DNA from: CALZJC01 sp963781065
GTDB taxonomy: Bacteria > Acidobacteriota > Thermoanaerobaculia > Multivoradales > JAHEKO01
Direction of reading: 5' to 3'
NCBI GenBank assembly: GCA_963781065.1
Contig: CAWAET010000004.1
Location: 806,001 to 870,000, forward strand
Length of the DNA: 64,000 nt
Shown: positions 49,874 through 58,786 of the stretch, one piece after another
How the letters are laid out: the number at the start of each line of letters is the position of its first letter
How positions within the stretch are numbered: position 1 is the first letter of the stretch
The notes under the pieces: generated by a model
Database searches by the model: none
What the model saw: only the letters and a program-made list of their open reading frames with translations
Told to the model about the DNA's origin: nothing
Position numbers and translations under genes: made by a program

Positions 49874-50101
49874 ATGAAGACCATCAAGGCATCGGAGTTC
49901 AAGGCGAGGTGTCTGAAGCTGATGGACGAAGTGGCCGAGAGCGGAGAGCCGATCGAGATCACCAAGAACGGCCGTCCGGTGAGCCGGCTGGTGCCGGCGC
50001 GTGAGATCCCCACGACCCTGTTCGGGCGGCATCGCGACAGCCTCTCGCTCGACGGCGACGTCATCTCGCCGATCGACGTCGAGTGGGACGCCGCGCGGTG
50101 A
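49874..50101 (+). CDS. Phd/YefM family antitoxin
   Basis: 75 residues. The N-terminal DNA-binding half MKTIKASEFKARCLKLMDEV and ITKNGRPVSRLVPAR match Phd/YefM antitoxins; the C-terminal half would wrap the toxin. The stop overlaps the toxin's GTG start (GTGA), the normal coupled arrangement. A palindromic operator lies upstream. Confidence 0.92.
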   Translation: MKTIKASEFKARCLKLMDEVAESGEPIEITKNGRPVSRLVPAREIPTTLFGRHRDSLSLDGDVISPIDVEWDAAR

Positions 50102-50499
50102 TCGTCCTTGACACCCACGTGCTGCTGTGGCTCGATGCCGGCGATCGGCGGCTCGGCGCGCAAAGCCGCGGGATCGTCGATCGAGCGCTTCAGGAAGGCC
50201 GGCTCGCCTGCTCGGCGATCTCGTTCTGGGAGGTCGCCATGCTGGTCGAGCGTGGCCGGATCACCCTACGCCAGAAGCTCGGCGCCTGGCGTCAGGAGTT
50301 GCTCGAGGCGGGGCTGACGGAGATCCCGGTCGACGGCGCCATCGGCATCCACGCGGTCTCCCTGGCGGGTTATCCCGCAGATCCGGCCGATCGCATCATC
50401 GCTGCCACGGCGGCGATCCGCGGCGCCACCCTGATGACTGCCGACGAGGCCATCCTGGCCTGGCGGGGCGACCTGCTGCGGCGCGACGCCAGACGCTGA
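50098..50499 (+). CDS. PIN-domain toxin (VapC-like ribonuclease)
   Basis: 133 residues from GTG 50098. PIN acidic residues appear in VLDTHVLLWLD, ISFWEVAMLVERG, DPADRIIAATA and LMTADEAI, the last close to the C-terminus. This is the type common beside Phd antitoxins. The enzyme would cut RNA when released. Translationally coupled to the antitoxin. Confidence 0.92.
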   Translation: MIVLDTHVLLWLDAGDRRLGAQSRGIVDRALQEGRLACSAISFWEVAMLVERGRITLRQKLGAWRQELLEAGLTEIPVDGAIGIHAVSLAGYPADPADRIIAATAAIRGATLMTADEAILAWRGDLLRRDARR

Positions 50500-50627
50500 G
50501 CCGGCGCCTCCGTTCGGCGGCTCCGGGGCCGGCCTTTGGGTGTTTGCGGACGAGATTCACCAGTCCCCCGGCTTGGGAGGGGAACGGGCAAGCCTGAGCG
50601 CCGTTCTTTGGCCTCGGTGTGTCCACC

Positions 50628-50656
50628 TTGACAGGTTTCAGATCAGTGACTACAGT
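50628..50656 (+). promoter_or_regulatory. Sigma-70 promoter of the second toxin-antitoxin module
   Basis: TTGACA (50628-50633), a 17-base spacer and TACAGT (50651-50656). The antitoxin ATG begins seven bases later, so the mRNA may be leaderless. GAC(TACAGTG)GTC around the -10 is an imperfect inverted repeat that could bind the antitoxin. Confidence 0.75.
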
Positions 50657-50662
50657 GGTCTC

Positions 50663-50944
50663 ATGACGGAGACCGTCGGCATCCGCGAGGCGAAGGCACA
50701 GCTCAGCCGGCTTGTGCATCGCGCGGAGCGTGGCGACAGCATCACCCTCACCCATCGCGGCCGGCCGGTCGCGAAGATCGTGCCCATCACCGAGCCCGAC
50801 AAGGACGTCGGGGCCCGAATCGAGGAGCTCAAGAGGCGCGGCTGGATCCAGGATCACACCAACGCACCGGTAGCCCTTCCGAAGTTCGGTGTGGCGCACG
50901 GCTTGGCACAGCGGTACCTGCGCGAAGAGCGCGACGCCAGATAA
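50663..50944 (+). CDS. Phd/YefM-type antitoxin, second module
   Basis: 93 residues. The N-terminus ETVGIREAKAQLSRLVHRAE and ITLTHRGRPVAKIVPI match the family. It is not closely similar to the first antitoxin, so the modules are independent. ATG 50663 sits right behind a strong promoter without a Shine-Dalgarno; the toxin gene follows after six bases. Confidence 0.9.
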   Translation: MTETVGIREAKAQLSRLVHRAERGDSITLTHRGRPVAKIVPITEPDKDVGARIEELKRRGWIQDHTNAPVALPKFGVAHGLAQRYLREERDAR

Positions 50945-50950
50945 GCCGCG

Positions 50951-51373
50951 ATGGCAACCGCTTTCTACTGGGATGCGTCGGCGATTCTGTCGGTTGTCGT
51001 CGAGGATCAGCACTCGAGGACTGCTCGACGCCGGATGGCGTCAACGGGCCCCCACCTCATCTCCTCGCTGGCCTTCGTCGAGGTCTGCGCCGTGCTGACG
51101 CGCCTGGCGAGGGAGCGTCACCTCTCGGCCCGGGAGCGCCGCCAGGCAATCGCGAGCCTTCAGGCCCGGCCGTGGTCGGCATTGCACCTGGAACCCGATC
51201 GCCTACTCGCCGCCAACCTCGCTGATCGTCATTCGCTGCGAGGAGAGGACCTCTGGCACCTGGCAGCCGCGGCGACTCTGGGGCAGGAGCTCCCCGGTCT
51301 TGTCTTGCTTACCTTCGACGACCGCTTGGCCGCGGCGGCAGACGGCGAAGGGCTGGCGCCAGGTTCCTCGTGA
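50951..51373 (+). CDS. PIN-domain toxin, second module
   Basis: 140 residues. PIN residues are in FYWDASAILSVVVED, SLAFVEVCAVLTRL, GEDLWHLAAAATLG and LLTFDDRLAAAA. This is the VapC-like subgroup whose N-terminus is YxDxSAL-like, different from the toxin at 50098. It ends eight bases from the convergent SDR gene. Confidence 0.9.
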   Translation: MATAFYWDASAILSVVVEDQHSRTARRRMASTGPHLISSLAFVEVCAVLTRLARERHLSARERRQAIASLQARPWSALHLEPDRLLAANLADRHSLRGEDLWHLAAAATLGQELPGLVLLTFDDRLAAAADGEGLAPGSS

Positions 51374-51380
51374 TCCGAGC

Positions 51381-52468
51381 TCAGGACAGCCCGGCGGCGC
51401 TGATGTCCGGGTGCTTGCGGACGAAGTCCACCAGCCGCCCGAGATAGGAGGGGAACGGCGGTGAAGCGATGCCGCTGCCCGCGAGATCGGCCACGGTGTT
51501 GGCGCAGGTGTAGTGGGTCGGGTGGACGAAGTAGTCGATCGAGTCCGGCGGGATGCCGGTCAGCCACTGGGCGCCGGGCAGGTACTCGAGGGCGGGCTTG
51601 GCGATCGACAGGAACGACGGCACCTTGACGATCCGCTTCGGGATGGCGCGGGAGATCTCGTCGAGCAGCTCGTCGACGGTCAGCGGCGCCGGGTCGGCCA
51701 GCTGGTAGACCTTGCCGTTGGCCTCGGGCAGGCCGCTCAGGTGGGCGATGGCGTCGACCACGAAGTCGCTCGGCACCAGGTTGACCCGCACCATCGTGGC
51801 ATCGCCGATCACCGGCACCACGGCGACGAACGGCTGCCGCATGATGAGCCGGATGATGGCGTAGGGGCCGTCGTACTTCTGGGTGGCGCCGGTGCGCTGT
51901 CGCCCACGACGATCGCCGGCCGGTAGATCGTCGCCGGCAGCCCCGAGCGCATCGCCCGCTGCACGTCGACCTCGGCGAGGAACTTGGTCTCCTCGTAGAA
52001 GTTGTTGAACTCCTGGCTCTTCTCCAGGTCGTCCTCGGTGTAGACGCCGGCCCAGCGGCCGCTGACGTAGCAGGTGCTGACGTACTGCAGCCGCTCGAGG
52101 TGGGCGCACTCCTCGGCCAGGTCCAGCACCCGGCGGGTGCCCTCGACGTTGACCTTCATCCCCACCGCGCGCGTCACCCCCAGGTCGTAGATCGCCGCCA
52201 GGTGGTAGATCTCGCGCACCGAGCCGGTCGCCACGTCGCTGCCGTCGATCCCCAGGCCGGCACGGGTGATGTCGCCCTCGACCAGGCGGATGCGGCCGGC
52301 GGTCTCGGGGTGCTCGCGCTCGATCTGGCGCCGCCGTTCCTCGGCCAGCGGCGCGAACTTCGCCTGCACGACGCAGACCGCTTCGTCGCCTTCGGCGCGG
52401 GCGAGGACGCGCGGCAGCAGGGCGGAGCCCAGGAAGCCCGGAAACCCGGTGAAGAGGATGTCGGCCAT
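51381..52468 (-). CDS. Extended SDR-family NAD(P)-dependent reductase, one frameshift
   Basis: About 362 residues. The N-terminus MADILFTGFPGFLGSALLPR is a Rossmann dinucleotide site; YVSTCYVSGRW and NNFYEETKFLAE hold the SDR Tyr-xxx-Lys site (Y-E-E-T-K). At about 51897 one base is missing (IVVGDS then RTGATQKYDGPY in another frame). It resembles male-sterility/fatty-acyl-reductase-type extended SDRs (VVPVIGDATMVRVNLVPSDFVVDAI). Substrate unknown. Confidence 0.85.
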
Positions 52469-52620
52469 GGTTTTGTCTCCCGGGCGCGGGAGGGGAGGCG
52501 CGCCCTTCGGGATCTATCCTACGCCGCTGTGCGGCAAGGTCAACCGCTGGCGAACCGAGTGTCGAGGGTCTGTCCGATCCGGGGCCCGGCTCCCGCCTCG
52601 CCGAGCCGACGGGTCACCCG

Positions 52621-54183
52621 TCAGTCGGCGCCGCCCGCCACCGCGTCGACCATCACCCGGCTGCCCTGGAGCGCCAGCCGCTGCATGTAGAGCCTGAGCC
52701 CCGCCGCGCCGCCGAGCTCCTCGCCGCCGCCGGCCCGGCCGGGGCCGCCGTGCATGGTCTGGGGCAGCGCCACGCCCGAGCCCGGCGCCGCGCCGGCCGA
52801 GCTCTCGGAGCCGATGTAGATCCGCCCGGTGGTGCTGCCGGCGCCGGCCAGGTAGCCGCCCAGCCATTCCGGGTCGTCGCTGTAGACCGAGTTGACCAGG
52901 GTGCCGCCGCCCAGGGCGACGATCTCCGCGGCCTCGGCGGCGCTGCCGTCGTAGGGCAGCAGGGTCGCCAGCGGGGCGAAGACCTCGCGCCGGTGGACGG
53001 CGGCGACGGCGCGGGCGTCGGCGGCCTCGAGCAGGGTCGGGCCGAAGAAGAAGCCTTTGCCGGCCGGGCTGCCGGCGCCGTCGATGCGGCCGCCGCTGCC
53101 GTGGACGGCGCGGGCCTCGGCCATCAGCTCGGCCGCGCCGGCGATGGCGTCCTCGAGCTGGGCGGCGGTGGCCAGCGGGCCCATCCCCACCGCATCGTCG
53201 GCCGGGTTGCCGGTGACGACCTTCTCGAGGCGGCCGATCAGCTGCTCGCGCACCGCGGCGAGCCGGGCCGCGGGCACCAGGAGGCGCCGCACGGCGGTGC
53301 ACTTCTGGCCGGTCTTCTGGGTCATCTCGCGGGCGACGTCCTTCAAGAACAGCTCCATGGCCGGCGAGCCGTCGGCCACGTCGGGCGCCAGGACCGCCGC
53401 GTTGAGGCTGTCGGCCTCGACGTTGAGCCGCGTGTTGACGTCCACCAGGTGGGCGTGCGTGCGGAAGATGCGCGCCGTGTCCGCCGAGCCGGTGAAGGCC
53501 AGGACGTCCTGCGGGCCGAGCCGGTCGAGCAGGTCGCCGGTCGAGCCGCAGACCAGCTGCAGGGCGCCGGCGGGCAGGACGCCGGCCTCGATCACCATCT
53601 CGACCGTCCGCTCGGCCACCAGCGCGGTGGCGGTGGCCGGCTTGACGATCATCGGCATGCCGGCGGCCAGGGCGCAGGCGGCCTTCTCGGCGAAGCCCCA
53701 GGCGGGGAAGTTGAAGGCGTTGATGAACACCGCCACGCCGTGGCGCGGCACCAGCACGTGCTGGCCCCAGAAGGTCTCGTCGCGGGTCAGCTGGACGCCG
53801 TCGCCGTCGACCAGCACCTGGCGGTCGCCCAGGCCGCGGGCGACGCCGGCGTAGTAGCCCAGCGTGCCGCTGCCGCCGCCGATGTCGAAGTTGCCGTCGC
53901 GTGTCGTCGTGCCGTTGTTGATCCGCGACAGCTCGAGCAGCTCGTTGCGGCCCTCGCGCAGCACGCCCGACATCGCCTTCAGCAGCTCGCCGCGCCCGGC
54001 AAAGGTCATCTCCCTGAGCGCCGGCCCGCCGCGATCGCGGGCCCAGGCCACGGCGGCGCCGAAGTCGACGCCGGCGCTCGAGGCGCGGGCCACCGGTTCT
54101 TCGGTCGAGGGGTCAACGAGGGTGGCAAAGCCGTCGGTGGCCTCGTGCCAGCTGCCGGCGATGTAGCTGCGTAGGGTCTTCAT
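52621..54183 (-). CDS. PaaZ/BoxD-type semialdehyde dehydrogenase
   Basis: 520 residues. NAD-dependent aldehyde dehydrogenase: FINAFNFPAWGFAEKAA, MPMIVKPATATALVAE, FTGSADTARIF, catalytic Glu in LNVEADSLNAAVL and catalytic Cys in TGQKCTAVRR. Its start, MKTLRSYIAGSWHEA, and these variants match the ALDH half of PaaZ or BoxD (3,4-dehydroadipyl-CoA semialdehyde dehydrogenase). The MaoC hydratase domain of PaaZ is absent. GGAG precedes the ATG. It probably serves ring-cleavage products of phenylacetate or benzoate, but no other genes of those paths are next to it. Confidence 0.88.
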   Translation of the reverse strand: MKTLRSYIAGSWHEATDGFATLVDPSTEEPVARASSAGVDFGAAVAWARDRGGPALREMTFAGRGELLKAMSGVLREGRNELLELSRINNGTTTRDGNFDIGGGSGTLGYYAGVARGLGDRQVLVDGDGVQLTRDETFWGQHVLVPRHGVAVFINAFNFPAWGFAEKAACALAAGMPMIVKPATATALVAERTVEMVIEAGVLPAGALQLVCGSTGDLLDRLGPQDVLAFTGSADTARIFRTHAHLVDVNTRLNVEADSLNAAVLAPDVADGSPAMELFLKDVAREMTQKTGQKCTAVRRLLVPAARLAAVREQLIGRLEKVVTGNPADDAVGMGPLATAAQLEDAIAGAAELMAEARAVHGSGGRIDGAGSPAGKGFFFGPTLLEAADARAVAAVHRREVFAPLATLLPYDGSAAEAAEIVALGGGTLVNSVYSDDPEWLGGYLAGAGSTTGRIYIGSESSAGAAPGSGVALPQTMHGGPGRAGGGEELGGAAGLRLYMQRLALQGSRVMVDAVAGGAD

Positions 54184-54257
54184 GGGATCTCCTTGGACTT
54201 CCGAGATTCTAGCCGCTCGCCGGCTACCTGTTTCGGCGGCCCCGGTAGAATGGGGCG

Positions 54258-54467
54258 GTGAGCGACCGGCGACCCGACTTCGACCAGTTCGAGGCCTCAG
54301 AGCTCTACTGCGCCAACTGCAAGCGGTCGCAGCCGGTGCGCAAGCGGCTGCTGATGGTGCTGCCCACCGGCAACAAGTACGACTACCTGTGCAGCGTCTG
54401 CGGCAGGTCGGTCGGCGACAAGACCGACGAGGACGCGAGCGACTTCAAGATCCTGTTTCCGCACTAG
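54258..54467 (+). CDS. Small zinc-ribbon protein
   Basis: 69 residues from a GTG start. Two CxxC knuckles (LYCANCKRSQP and YLCSVCGRSVGD), 25 residues apart, make a zinc ribbon; the C-terminus is acidic (DKTDEDASDFKILF). Function unknown. Its stop overlaps the convergent peptidase gene by four bases. Divergent from the aldehyde dehydrogenase gene. Confidence 0.75.
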   Translation: MSDRRPDFDQFEASELYCANCKRSQPVRKRLLMVLPTGNKYDYLCSVCGRSVGDKTDEDASDFKILFPH

Positions 54468-55544
54468 CCAGCCGGCCGTGCGGGCACTTCGAGCCGGGCG
54501 CGGCGAAGCTCTGGCGAGAGTTCGGTGAGGGCCGCGGCCGCGTCGTAGAAGCGCTCGAGATCGCCGTCCTCCGCCGCCAGCAGGCGGCGCAGGCCGGGCA
54601 CCAGCTCGTGGTAGGCGCCGAGCGACGCCAGCCGGGCGTTGTCGAGCCCGTCGTCGAAGAAGCGGTCCCAGCGGTCGCCCCACTCGTCCCGGCGCGCGCG
54701 GTAGGCGGCGCGCAGCTCTTCGAGCAGGGCCGCCTTGCGCTGGCGCTTCCATTCGTCCGGCCGCTCGGCGGCGTAGGCCTCGGCGAGCCGGGCGCGGGTC
54801 CCGAGCGCGAGCGCCACGACCCGCTCGTCGCGCCGCCGCCCGGCGCGCCAGGCGGCCAGCTCTTCGGCGCGCTCCCGCCCGCCCAGCCAGCGGGCGACGC
54901 CCTCCTCCTCGACCAGCGAGGCGAACGACTCGTTGAAGGTGGTGTCGCCCTTGACGTAGAGCCGCTTGTGGGCCAGTTCGTGGAACAGCAGCCCGGCGAG
55001 CTCGGGCTCGGGTAGGGCGAGGAAGCTCGACAGCAGCGGGTCGCGAAACCAGCCCAGGGTGGAGAAGGCGCGCACGCCGCCGACCTCGACGTCGAGGCCC
55101 TGGCGTCCCAGCCGCTCGCCGAACCGCCGCGCCGCGTCCTCGGAGAAGTAGCCGCGATAGGAGACGCAGCCGGCGACGGGGAAGCACCAGACCGCCGGTT
55201 CGATCGACAGCTCTGGAGCGGCGCTGACGGTCCAGGTGGCCCAGGGCCGATCCAGCTCGACATAGCTGTCGTAGGCGCGTCCAACCGGCAGCGACAGCTC
55301 CTCGGCGGCGAACCGCACCACGGCCCGGGCCGAGCGCAGCCGCTCGGCCAGCCCGGGATCGGTGGCCGGGTCGGCGAGCAGCCGTTCGACCGGTCGCCGC
55401 TTCGCCATCAGCCGCAGACCGCCCCAGGCGGTGCGGCTGCTGTAGCAGCCGGCGAGCGCCAGACCCGCCGCCGCGACGGCCACGAGCATGATGGTCGTGA
55501 GGCGCTGGGGTCGCCGTTTCGACCTGGACTCTCGGATGCTCACG
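54464..55544 (-). CDS. Predicted aminopeptidase lipoprotein (PF10023-like)
   Basis: About 359 residues from GTG 55544; an ATG at 55489 is the alternative. The N-terminus is basic (RESRSKRRPQRL) followed by a lipobox (GLALAGC-YS). The metal motif is LLFHELAHKRLYVKGDTTFNE, with FASLVEEEGVARW after it, as in the 'predicted aminopeptidase' family. SAPELSIEPAVWCFPVAGC and RGYFSEDAARRF are family blocks too. It would act in the envelope. Substrate unproven. Confidence 0.85.
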
Positions 55545-55600
55545 GATGGGCAGGAAGTGTAGAGCAAGGGAGCGGAGGCTTCAGCGGCTAGAATGCCGGG

Positions 55601-56656
55601 GTGTCGACGATCGAAGAGAGACTGCGCATCTGGAACGGCAAGGGAGTCGTCTGCCGCTACGACCGGGAGACCGACGCGTGGATCTTCATCTCCATGCACG
55701 ACGACACCCTGGGCCCCTTCACCGGCGGCACCCGGATGAAGAGCTACCCGTCGCCGGGCGAGGCGCTCGAGGACGGCCAGCGGCTGGCCGCCGGGATGAC
55801 CGCCAAGTGGGCCGCCCTGGGCATGCCCTACGGCGGCGGCAAGGCGGTGCTGGCGGTGCCCGGGCCGCTTGCGGGCGCGGCCCGGGAGGGGCTGCTGCGG
55901 CGCTATGGGCGGCTGATCGCCTCGCTCGGCGGCCGCTTTCGCACCGGTGAGGACATGGGCACCACGCCGGACGACATGTGCGTTCTGGCCGAGGAGACCG
56001 AGTTCGTGCACGGCTTCGACCGCGAGACCGGCGAGAAGGTCGACCCCAGCCCCTACACCGCGCTCGGCGTTTGGAGCGGCATCGTGGCGGGCTGTGGCGA
56101 GGTCTTCGGCACCGACGGCATGGCCGGCCGCACGGTGCTGGTCGAGGGGCTGGGCAACGTCGGCTGGCGGCTGGCCGAGATGGCGCGCGAGTCCGGCGCC
56201 ACACTCAAGGTGGCCGACATCGACCGGGCGCGGTGCGAGCGGGCCGCGCGCGAGCTGGGCGCCACCGTGGTCGAGCTGGCGGACGTGCCGTCGGCCGCGT
56301 GCGACGTCTACGCTCCCAGCGCCATCGGTGCCACCGTCAACCGCGAGACGATCCCGCGCCTTGCCTGCCGCCTGATAGCCGGCTCGGCCAACAACCAGCT
56401 GGCGGAGCCCGAAGATGCCGACCGCCTGGTCGAACGGCGCATCGCCTACGCGCCCGACTACATCATCAACGGCGGCGGCGCCATGTCCTTCGGCTTGATG
56501 ACGGAGGGCGAGTCGGACCCGGCCGTGCTTCGCCGGAAGGCGAAGACGATCGGCGATACCGTGCGCGAGCTGCTGCGCGAGGCGGCGGAGCGTGGGGAGT
56601 CGCCGGTGGCGGCGGCCAACCGGCGCGTCGAGCGGGTCTTGGCTGCGGCGCGGTAG
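55601..56656 (+). CDS. Leucine dehydrogenase-like Glu/Leu/Phe/Val dehydrogenase
   Basis: 351 residues from GTG 55601. Typical Leu/Val/Phe dehydrogenase: GPFTGGTRMKSYPS, ALEDGQRLAAGMTAKWAALG with substrate Lys, MPYGGGKAVLAVPG with the catalytic Lys, TGEDMGTTPDDM, and the coenzyme site LVEGLGNVGWRLAEMA. It reversibly deaminates a branched-chain or aromatic amino acid. It is shorter than and distinct from the GDH at 8827. Divergent from the aminopeptidase gene. Confidence 0.92.
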   Translation: MSTIEERLRIWNGKGVVCRYDRETDAWIFISMHDDTLGPFTGGTRMKSYPSPGEALEDGQRLAAGMTAKWAALGMPYGGGKAVLAVPGPLAGAAREGLLRRYGRLIASLGGRFRTGEDMGTTPDDMCVLAEETEFVHGFDRETGEKVDPSPYTALGVWSGIVAGCGEVFGTDGMAGRTVLVEGLGNVGWRLAEMARESGATLKVADIDRARCERAARELGATVVELADVPSAACDVYAPSAIGATVNRETIPRLACRLIAGSANNQLAEPEDADRLVERRIAYAPDYIINGGGAMSFGLMTEGESDPAVLRRKAKTIGDTVRELLREAAERGESPVAAANRRVERVLAAAR

Positions 56657-56665
56657 CAGCTCGCC

Positions 56666-56857
56666 TCAGGCGTCGAGAACTCCCGCCTCGCCGGTCTCGG
56701 CGCGCAGGCGCTGCACTTCGAGCCAGCAGGGCGGGCACGAGCCGTCCGGACGCTGCCACTCCGGATGGTCGCTCAGCACGAGCTGCAGGTACATCTGGTC
56801 GAGTTCGAAATTGAAGTCTCGGATGCGGTCGTCGCGGGTCGGAATCGGTGGTTTCAT
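56666..56857 (-). CDS. Small CPPC-motif hypothetical protein
   Basis: 63 residues starting MKPPIPTRDDRIRDFNFELD; GGAGG lies six bases before the ATG at 56857. It has a CPPC motif in PDGSCPPCWLEVQRLRAE, which could bind metal or act in redox. No family recognised. It ends ten bases from the convergent leucine-dehydrogenase gene. Confidence 0.6.
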   Translation of the reverse strand: MKPPIPTRDDRIRDFNFELDQMYLQLVLSDHPEWQRPDGSCPPCWLEVQRLRAETGEAGVLDA

Positions 56858-56926
56858 CGTCAACCTCCAATACCCTCTTCGAGCGGGCGTGGGAGTGCGG
56901 ATTCACTCGGTTCAGCTGTAAGAGGG

Positions 56927-57117
56927 CCGGCCGGCGTACGAGGTCTGGGGTGGGCTCTCCTCCGGACGGCTCGTTTCGGTCGGACTCCAGGGGGTGGCTA
57001 CTCGCCTCTGTGCTCCTCGCTGCCGACGGCGTCGGCCTCCTGAGGCTCGTGCCCGCGCTCGTCGCAATGCCATCGGAGACCCCACCCCAGACCTCGCACG
57101 CCGGCCTCCGGTAGTGG
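56927..57117 (-). repeat. Second-family hairpin element, complete copy
   Basis: GGCGT-A-CGAGGTCTGGGG then TGGG (56933-56954) pairs with CCCACCCCAGACCTCG-C-ACGCC (57081-57102), with one mismatch. The core carries the same blocks as 27813-27912 (inverted) and 34475-34636: CACGAGCC, AGGAGGCC, AGGCGAGTA, GTCCGACCGAAACGAGCC. The gap 56858-57333 holds no gene; GGAGGCGTAGCCCGGC (57229-57244) is a further repeat shared with 27768. Confidence 0.75.
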
Positions 57118-57333
57118 CCTTCCGGAAGTTGCGGGACTCCCCTCCGTCCGCCGCAACCGGAGGGCGAAGCTGGAACGGCCACCCCGAGAGCGGAGCATAA
57201 ACATCCAGAGCGGAGCGACGGGGTGGCCTGGAGGCGTAGCCCGGCCCGAGTCCGACGAGGCAGCTGCTGCAATCTCGGCGCCCTCGCCGGTGCAGTCGGG
57301 AGTGGCTCGGAAGGACAAGCTAGGATCGATACC

Positions 57334-58779
57334 ATGGCTGTGCCAGAGCGCGAACTGGAGCTCTCCCCGGCGACCATGCGGCGGATGATCGAGGCGGCCG
57401 CCGAGCGCGTCCTGGAGCACATCTCGGCGCTGCCCGAGCAGCCGGCGATCGCCGTCGAGGGCGGCGCCGAGTTGTCGCGGGCGCTGGCCGCGGATCCGCC
57501 GCCGGAGGGGCCGACCCCCTACGGCGAGCTGCTCGACCTGCTCTTCGAGCGCGTCATCCCGACCAGCTACAACACCGCCGGCCCGGGCTATCTGGCCTAC
57601 ATCCCCGGCGGCGGCCTCTACCACGCGGCGGTCGCCGACTACATCGCCGACGCGGTCAACCGGTACTCCGGCGTCTGGCTGCCGGCGCCCGGGGTGGTGC
57701 AGCTCGAGGTCAACGTGGTGCGCTGGTTCTGCCGCCTCGTCGGCTACCCCGAGGCGGCGCTGGGCTTTCTCACCACCGGCGGCTCGCTGGCCACCTGGAC
57801 GGGGCTGGTCACCGCCCGGCGAGAGCGGCTGCCGGACGACTTTCTCTCCGGCACCATCTACGCCGGCGACCAGGTCCACCACGCGGTGGTCAAGTCGGCG
57901 GTGCTGGCCGGGTTCCCCGCCGCCAACGTGCGGCTGGTGCCGAGCGACGAGCGATTCCGCATTCGTCTGGATGCCCTCGCGGCGACAATCCGCGAGGACC
58001 GCGCCGCGGGCATGACCCCGTTCCTGGTGGTCGGCAGCGCCGGCACCACCAACACCGGCGCGGTGGACGACCTCGAGGCGCTGGCCGACCTCGCCGCCGA
58101 GGAGGGCCTGTGGTTCCACGTCGACGCCGCCTACGGCGGCTTCTTCGTCCTCACCGAGCGCGGCCGCGAGCGGTTCCGCGGCCTCGAGCGGGCCGACTCG
58201 CTGGTGCTCGACCCGCACAAGGGGATGTTCCTGCCCTACGGCACCGGCTGCCTGCTGGTGCGGGACGGCGCTGCCCTCCACCGCACCCACTCGATCGCCG
58301 CCGACTACATGCCCCAGTTCCAGGCCGACCCCGACCTGGTCGACTTCTGCGAGATCTCGCCCGAGCTCTCCCGCGACTGGCGGGGCCTGCGGGTCTGGCT
58401 GCCGCTCAAGATGCACGGCCTCGGCGCCTTCCGCGCCGCCCTGGACGAGAAGCTCGACCTGGCCGAGTGGGCCTGCGCGGAGCTCGAGAAGCTCGACGGC
58501 ATAGAGATCGTCGCGCGGCCGCAGCTGTCGATCGTCGGTTTCCGGCTCACCGCCCCGGGACTCGATCCGGAGGCCACCAACCGGCTCAACCGCGAGTTCC
58601 TCGACCGCATCAACGCGCCGCGCCGGGTCTTCCTTACCGCCACCACCATCGGCGGGACCTTCATCCTGCGGATCTGCGTGCTCAGCTTCCGCACTCACCG
58701 GGACCGGATGGATATGTGCCTGGAGGACATTCGGCGGGCGCGGCACGAGGTTCTGGCGGCGGCTGCCAGCGGAATGTAG
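57334..58779 (+). CDS. PLP-dependent decarboxylase (aromatic-L-amino-acid/glutamate decarboxylase family)
   Basis: 481 residues. Group II decarboxylase features: GPGYLAYIPGGGLYHAAVADYI, LTTGGSLATWTGLVTAR, VGSAGTTNTGAVDDLEAL, WFHVDAAYGG, and the PLP-binding Lys in LDPHKGMFLPYGTG. The C-terminal TATTIGGTFILRICVLSFRTH is usual for the family. AAGGA and AGGA precede the ATG. It could make an aromatic amine, but substrate cannot be set from sequence alone. It ends eight bases from the convergent lipoprotein gene. Confidence 0.93.
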   Translation: MAVPERELELSPATMRRMIEAAAERVLEHISALPEQPAIAVEGGAELSRALAADPPPEGPTPYGELLDLLFERVIPTSYNTAGPGYLAYIPGGGLYHAAVADYIADAVNRYSGVWLPAPGVVQLEVNVVRWFCRLVGYPEAALGFLTTGGSLATWTGLVTARRERLPDDFLSGTIYAGDQVHHAVVKSAVLAGFPAANVRLVPSDERFRIRLDALAATIREDRAAGMTPFLVVGSAGTTNTGAVDDLEALADLAAEEGLWFHVDAAYGGFFVLTERGRERFRGLERADSLVLDPHKGMFLPYGTGCLLVRDGAALHRTHSIAADYMPQFQADPDLVDFCEISPELSRDWRGLRVWLPLKMHGLGAFRAALDEKLDLAEWACAELEKLDGIEIVARPQLSIVGFRLTAPGLDPEATNRLNREFLDRINAPRRVFLTATTIGGTFILRICVLSFRTHRDRMDMCLEDIRRARHEVLAAAASGM

Positions 58780-58786
58780 GCCGGGT

